From Thuidium tamariscinum (Eukaryota > Streptophyta > Bryopsida > Hypnales > Thuidiaceae): a stretch of DNA of 64,000 nucleotides. Shown here in pieces: positions 59,249-64,000 of the stretch; position 1 is the stretch's first letter; the number at the start of each line of letters is the position of its first letter. The stretch spans positions 23,430,001-23,494,000 of the forward strand of contig OX344757.2 of assembly GCA_947034885.2 (NCBI GenBank). Direction: 5' to 3'. Under the pieces are notes generated by a model that was not told the origin of the DNA, did not search any database, and was given only the letters and a program-made list of their open reading frames with translations. Both the position numbers and the translations under genes were made by a program.

Positions 59249-59513
59249 AAGGTGAATTTCATTAAAATGGAAATATTTTATGAGCCACTTTTCTGACAAT
59301 ACTCTCTAAATTATAAAAGTGACATCTAGGACATGTATAAATTTTAGACACTTAAGATTGGTATAGATTTTAAATGACATAAACAGGTTAAAATTATCTA
59401 GGATATGTTTTAATTTCAAACATCTAGGATAGGTATAGATTTCAAATTATCTGGTTTGAACTTTAAGAGTGCCAAAAATGAAAAATAGATTGCCATTTTA
59501 AAGAAATTCACAA
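59249..59513. mobile_element. Family D short element, copy c
   Basis: The 265 bp element has ends GGTGAATTTCATTAAAATGG and CCATTTTAAAGAAATTCAC, flanked by TTGT (59245-59248 and 59514-59517). The interior has tandem-like ATCTAGGATA, GGTATAGATTT units also seen near the right end of 46709-49508, so it looks like a deletion derivative of that element. Confidence 0.75.
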
Positions 59514-60190
59514 TTGTCCAATGTCAACTATTTAGTCTTTGAGAAATTCAATTATTGTTTTTTGAGGCCTCCAAAAGATTGTTTCAAAGTTGTTTTCTAA
59601 AATTGTTCCCTATAATGTGAACCAACCACTACTAGTTTGAATATTCAAATTTAAATCATTAGAAGAGATTTGAGATCTTTGGAAGACTGTTCCACGGTTA
59701 TTCTTTAAGACTATTTTCAATGTTGTAGACTAACTACTACTAGTCTAAAAATTTGAATTAAAAAAACAATAATGGTATTTTTTATAGAAAATAATAAGAA
59801 ATAATTAAATGATTATATATTTAATATTTAATATTTAATAAAAATAAATTAATCAAAATTATCTAAAATGGCACCTCTCAACCATGTCAAATTGCTTATA
59901 TAGTACTATAGTAGTGTTTGTAGGATTCCTACAATTTGAGAACTTGTAGCTTTCTAGAGGCCTCTAATCTCCCCTAATGTTTTCTTAAATTCAAAAAAAT
60001 TCAAAAAGTATCAAAGAAAAACAAAAAATGATTTTAAAGAGTATTTAATAATTTATTAAAAAATCATTATTTCATATTATTTGACATGGCAATCTTACAA
60101 CCATGTTAGATTGCTTACATAGCAGAGTTTTGAGAGGTCCTACAATTTGGAAACTCATAGTCTTTTAGAGGCCCTAAAAAACATTTAATG
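59514..60190. repeat. Decayed repeats of the GTTCCCA/GTTTCAGG family
   Basis: Phrases such as AAGATTGTTTCAAAGTTGTTTT, AATTGTTCCCTA and ACTACTAGT(T/C)T resemble 7711-8056 and recur within this stretch (59560-59640 and 59680-59750; 59880-59980 and 60090-60180). Too decayed to delimit. Confidence 0.45.
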
Positions 60191-62216
60191 TAACTATAAA
60201 TTTGAATTAAAATTATTATTTCTAGTTGATTTTAAATAAAATGGTTTAATGCAAAGTCATACACAATTTAGTCCTTTAGACATTAGAAAATTTGGTACAA
60301 GTAGAAAGTTATTCCACAATATAATATATGATGTAAATTCCTATATAATTTAAAGACATGAACATCTATATAAGAATAAATAAAATAATTAAATTTATAT
60401 TACAATAGATCTCCATATATGAGTAATAACAAAAGATCCAACAAAATAAATAATCATATTCAAAAATCTATTTATTTAGATTCCACACTAAAGTCTACAT
60501 ACCAATAGAGTTAATCATAAAGTGGTCATAAACTAAAGGGTTTTTTTTCCATTGAGATAGCATAAAACAAAGAATTAGGGATCAAACTCTTTGAAACCTT
60601 AAATGGAGCTCTTTTGAATTTTATCCCTAGTTTTACTTCTAAAAATGAAAACTCACAAGCATATATATGATACATGAAAAAAGTGATTGTAACTTTGAAT
60701 GAGAATCTTTTGGTTAGATCTTAAGTGAAGACCAAGTGGTGCAATGGTGTTAAGATCACATTTCAAAATAAGCTTGCAACTATAGTGTTCCCTCCAACTT
60801 TACTAGTGATTCTAAACTTAATTGGCAGCTAAACCTTTCAAATTATAGAATTTTAGAGAAACACTTGCAAATTTGTAATCCATTGTAATTTTCTTGTATC
60901 ACTTAGCACAAAGGACCACATAATTCTTGCATTGAAAGAATTTAGATTCATTGCCTAATACCCTTTGAGCTTTGCCAATGGGTTGTTGCATATGTCTCTC
61001 TAACATCAATAAGATTATGGGGCTAAAAAAGATCAAGGCAAATGTTGCTCCAATGGACCCATGACATCTAAAAGTCCCTATATTGTCACTTTGGTCTTAA
61101 ATTAATTTTTTTGCCTTTGCATTTTATTATTAAGTTCTATAGGTAAAAAATCCCAAAAATAATATTAAATTACAATTCGACAAAATTCCAACCAATATGG
61201 TGATTTACCTTTAGAAGCATAGAGTGTCTAAAACAATCTAATTTTGTGCTTTTAGAAGAATTGTATATTGCATTGATGGCCTAAATCCAATTTGCAAAAT
61301 GAATCCTAAAACACTCAATGTGGATTAGAATGTGACCCAAATCTACAAGTGCCCATAACAAAGTGTGGCTAAATGAGAGGTAGTAGTTCATAGTAAAGAC
61401 TTTCTTTTAGACTTGAATATATGTATAGTCACCCAAACTAGAGTTACCATCCATTCTAAGAGAAGAATAGAAAGTTGATTGTTAGCCTTTTAGATAAAAA
61501 CTCAAGAAGTGTGAAGGATGGTATAACGGAAGGTTGAAGAAAAGTGTTTTTGAGATAAAACTATGCCAAGAGCTCAATGATGCAATTGGTTTGTGAAATT
61601 TCCTTACAATCAAAAGATTTCTTAATCCACCAAATTTAAAAGGATGTAATTACAATCAAGCCTTTTTGTAAAAAATGCAAGGTAAAAATATAAGACTATA
61701 TTTAGCATTTGGTACTTGCTTACAAGTTACTATGAAATCTTTGGAGGTTCTTAAAATTACACATAAGATGACTTTTGGGAAATTCAATTGCTTGAACTAG
61801 TATTGCAAAAATTCTTAGAAGTTATTAAAGTCATAATAAATTCTACAAAAATCAAAATAGAATAGTGATAGTAGTACTTTTTGACAAGTTTCAAGGCATT
61901 TTGACATCAATACATACCCAAACAAACAGCCCTTCAATTTTGGACAAAATTTAAATAAGGATTCAAGGCATTGATGGGAGCATAAAAGCTTGTGATATCC
62001 AAATGAGGCAAAAGTCAATGCTCTTACTTTGCATGCCAATTTGTAAGGTAGTTTGAGGTAGATTATAAATTTGACTTCATTGAAAGCACTACCATCTATG
62101 CTTGGCCCAACAAGTGAGTAGCCAATTCCATTTTTCTTCTTCCATTGTTGAACGTTCTACAAATATCAAGTGACATATCCATTCAAAAGTATGATGGACT
62201 CACTAAAATTCACAGC
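60191..62216. other. No feature seen
   Basis: AT-rich intergenic DNA with no gene or paired termini recognised. Confidence 0.5.
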
Positions 62217-62220
62217 TTGT

Positions 62221-62954
62221 GGGCAATTGCAAGAAACACTTGTCCTATTTTCTGTCACACCTAGTGTGCTGATTTGTTTTTTGGCCATAACTTCTATGTT
62301 TTGGCTCCAAATGACTCAAAATTTATAGGGAAGATACTTATAGGTACCATACACATTTTGTAATTTTTTCATAATTTTCAAAAATATTTTGATTTCAAAA
62401 TAGTACTAGTGATTAAATGTCACACTTTGCAATTTAGGGGTTTTTAGTCACCAAGGAATACCTTTTTTTAATGATTTTGAGATGAAATTTGGATGAGATG
62501 GTCATCTAGTAGACTTACAGATCTTCACATGAGGGATTTTGAAAAAAGTTATTTTTAAGTTGTGTGGAAGTCCACAAAGTGATCTTCCTTCTGGTTGCAT
62601 TTTTAAACATATAAAGTATTATTTTAGTGATTTTTTTGATGAATGAACATCTCCATAGAGTTGTTCCAAATTTACACTTTTTATTTTTTGTATTTACTTA
62701 TTTTTATTAATTTTACCAAATAAAAACATGAAAATATGTATTTTTTTGAGGTTTGGTGCTTTTTAAGTTCTCCTACTTAGAGAATTTTTCTATCAATTTC
62801 CTTTGGTGAAAACCTTCGTCTTAGAGGTGTGTACATTATTCATATTTTTCAAATTTTTTTCAAATTAATTTTCTAATTTTAAAGTACTCCAAAAAAAATC
62901 ACGAGTATTGTAGTAAAATGCAACAAATAGAACAAGTGTTTCTTGCAATCACCC
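62221..62954. mobile_element. Family A element, copy 4
   Basis: The 734 bp element has ends GGGCAATTGCAAGAAACAC and GTGTTTCTTGCAATCACCC, flanked by the 4 bp duplication TTGT (62217-62220 and 62955-62958). The interior aligns with 44299-45015 along most of its length. Confidence 0.85.
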
Positions 62955-62958
62955 TTGT

Positions 62959-63654
62959 TCACTTCTTAGCTAGATCCATGTACATAGACCTACATTCTTG
63001 CAATCATGGTTTGTTTCTTGTGGTCATCCGCATTAGATCCAATTGCATAAACATAAGACTATGATCTTGAGGAACTTCAACCTTGAATATAAGAAATACA
63101 CATTATATTTTTAGGATTTTATTGATTCATGAAGTTACAAGCTAGGAGATGGTGGGAAATGGTCAAGATGACACTGAGACAAGCTCTTATTGAACCCACC
63201 CAATAGCCTTTGGCATTGCAAAGTAACCAAGCCATGATGGAGATAAATTAGAGCATCTCCAATACTTTCTTGGCAAACAATCTATGTATTGGCTAATAGA
63301 GGGGCATTCCATGAGGCTTGCATAGTGTTGGGTTTTTTTAGAACAAATCTATCCAATGCAAAGCTGACAATCCAAACATCAAATGAACTTTTTTACATTA
63401 TAAAAAGAAAGAAAGGACAAGGTTCTACAATAAAAAAAAAACTTTTCATGCAAACAAGGGAAGGTTCTTCAAATTTACAAACATTACAATGTGAAAAAGA
63501 GTCTAACACTAATAATGACCATTTTTAGAGTGAATCAACTTGCTACTTGCAAGCCCTTCACATTTTGCAAATTTGCTAATCCTCAATGGTCACATATTGA
63601 GACCATGGAAGTGAAGCCCTCCATGATGGTTGCATTGAAGTGCATTGAAGATTG
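62959..63654. other. No feature seen
   Basis: No gene recognised. Confidence 0.4.
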
Positions 63655-63656
63655 TA

Positions 63657-63928
63657 GCAAGTGCATTATGCACAACTGGACGTTAAATCCTACCATCAAA
63701 GGTGAATTTTGGGTTCTCTGAGTAAAAGTGAAAAAAGAACCCTATTTTGGGCCATGTCTAGGGGATATTCTACACCCCTTAGAGCTAACTTGGGGTCTTT
63801 GATTGCAAATATGAATTCAGAATTTACAAAAAATAAATTTTGCAATTTTTTTGCCCTCTCCCTAAGGCAAATCTGCCTATTGGACCCACCTTTGATGGTA
63901 GGATTTAACGTCATGCTTGTGCACTTGC
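63657..63928. mobile_element. Miniature element with about 42 bp inverted ends
   Basis: Ends start GCAAGTGCA and include GACGTTAAATCCTACCATCA, then AAGGTG, inverted at the other end. Flanked by TA (63655-63656 and 63929-63930). The interior is related to 56250-56470. Confidence 0.75.
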
Positions 63929-63933
63929 TACTA

Positions 63934-64000
63934 TGGTAGTATGCTCAAAAACTGCTCATTTAAGAACTGATATGCCTTTTTCATGTATGTCTTTTGATGG
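63934..64000. mobile_element. Family B relative cut by the window edge
   Basis: GCTCAAAAACTGCTCATTTA and TTTTTCATGTATGTC match 51217-51270, the start of the longer family B relative. The rest is outside the window. Confidence 0.5.

Overview
This 64 kb window is AT-rich, gene-poor and packed with small repeats. It is nuclear DNA of a land plant: spliced protein genes, a plant-type mitoferrin, a germin-like cupin, a chromodomain Ty3/gypsy element and dense non-autonomous transposons. Two features hint at a non-flowering lineage: the cupin is closer to the spherulin type than to angiosperm germin-like proteins, and the retroelement appears to use self-priming like fungal/vertebrate Tf1/sushi-type chromoviruses. 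Species cannot be fixed from the sequence alone, and the lineage hint is inference.

Only two host genes can be modelled with confidence. The first is a mitoferrin (mitochondrial iron carrier) on the + strand at 12400-15979: three exons, 345 aa, complete, with a TATA box and ACGT-core elements upstream. The second is a secreted spherulin/germin-like cupin on the - strand at 55957-54466: three exons, 227 aa, in which the glutamate of the metal site is replaced by glutamine. A gene-like tract of higher GC at about 37.6-40.0 kb has exon-like ORFs but no protein I recognise. The two modelled genes show no functional link.

Mobile elements by region. (i) 21234-27296 is a 6,063 bp chromovirus on the - strand with 350 bp LTRs differing at 4 positions and a 5 bp target duplication. 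Its gag is open, but pol is broken by two in-frame stops and one frameshift. Its primer-binding site is an exact 12 nt complement of a segment of its own LTR. (ii) A retroposon (SINE) family has two copies with clear target duplications, at 10133-10306 and in cupin intron 2 at 55118-55239. (iii) Family A has 4 copies, GGGTGATTGC termini and 4 bp target duplications. (iv) Family B and relatives have AGGTAG-like ends flanked by TA, and about nine copies share a conserved core. (v) Family D has 4 copies, AATTTC(G/A)TTAAAATGG ends and 4 bp target duplications. Its long member (46709-49508) is seeded throughout with a CAAATTGCC-like motif. (vi) Long foldback elements have arms of 170-360 bp. (vii) Two CACTA-like miniature elements are present.

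A segmental duplication (49576-51050 and 53139-53947) preserves the empty target site of a TA-flanked element, which itself carries a nested relative. Stretches between these features are AT-rich and hold nothing I can name; they are listed so that absence is explicit.
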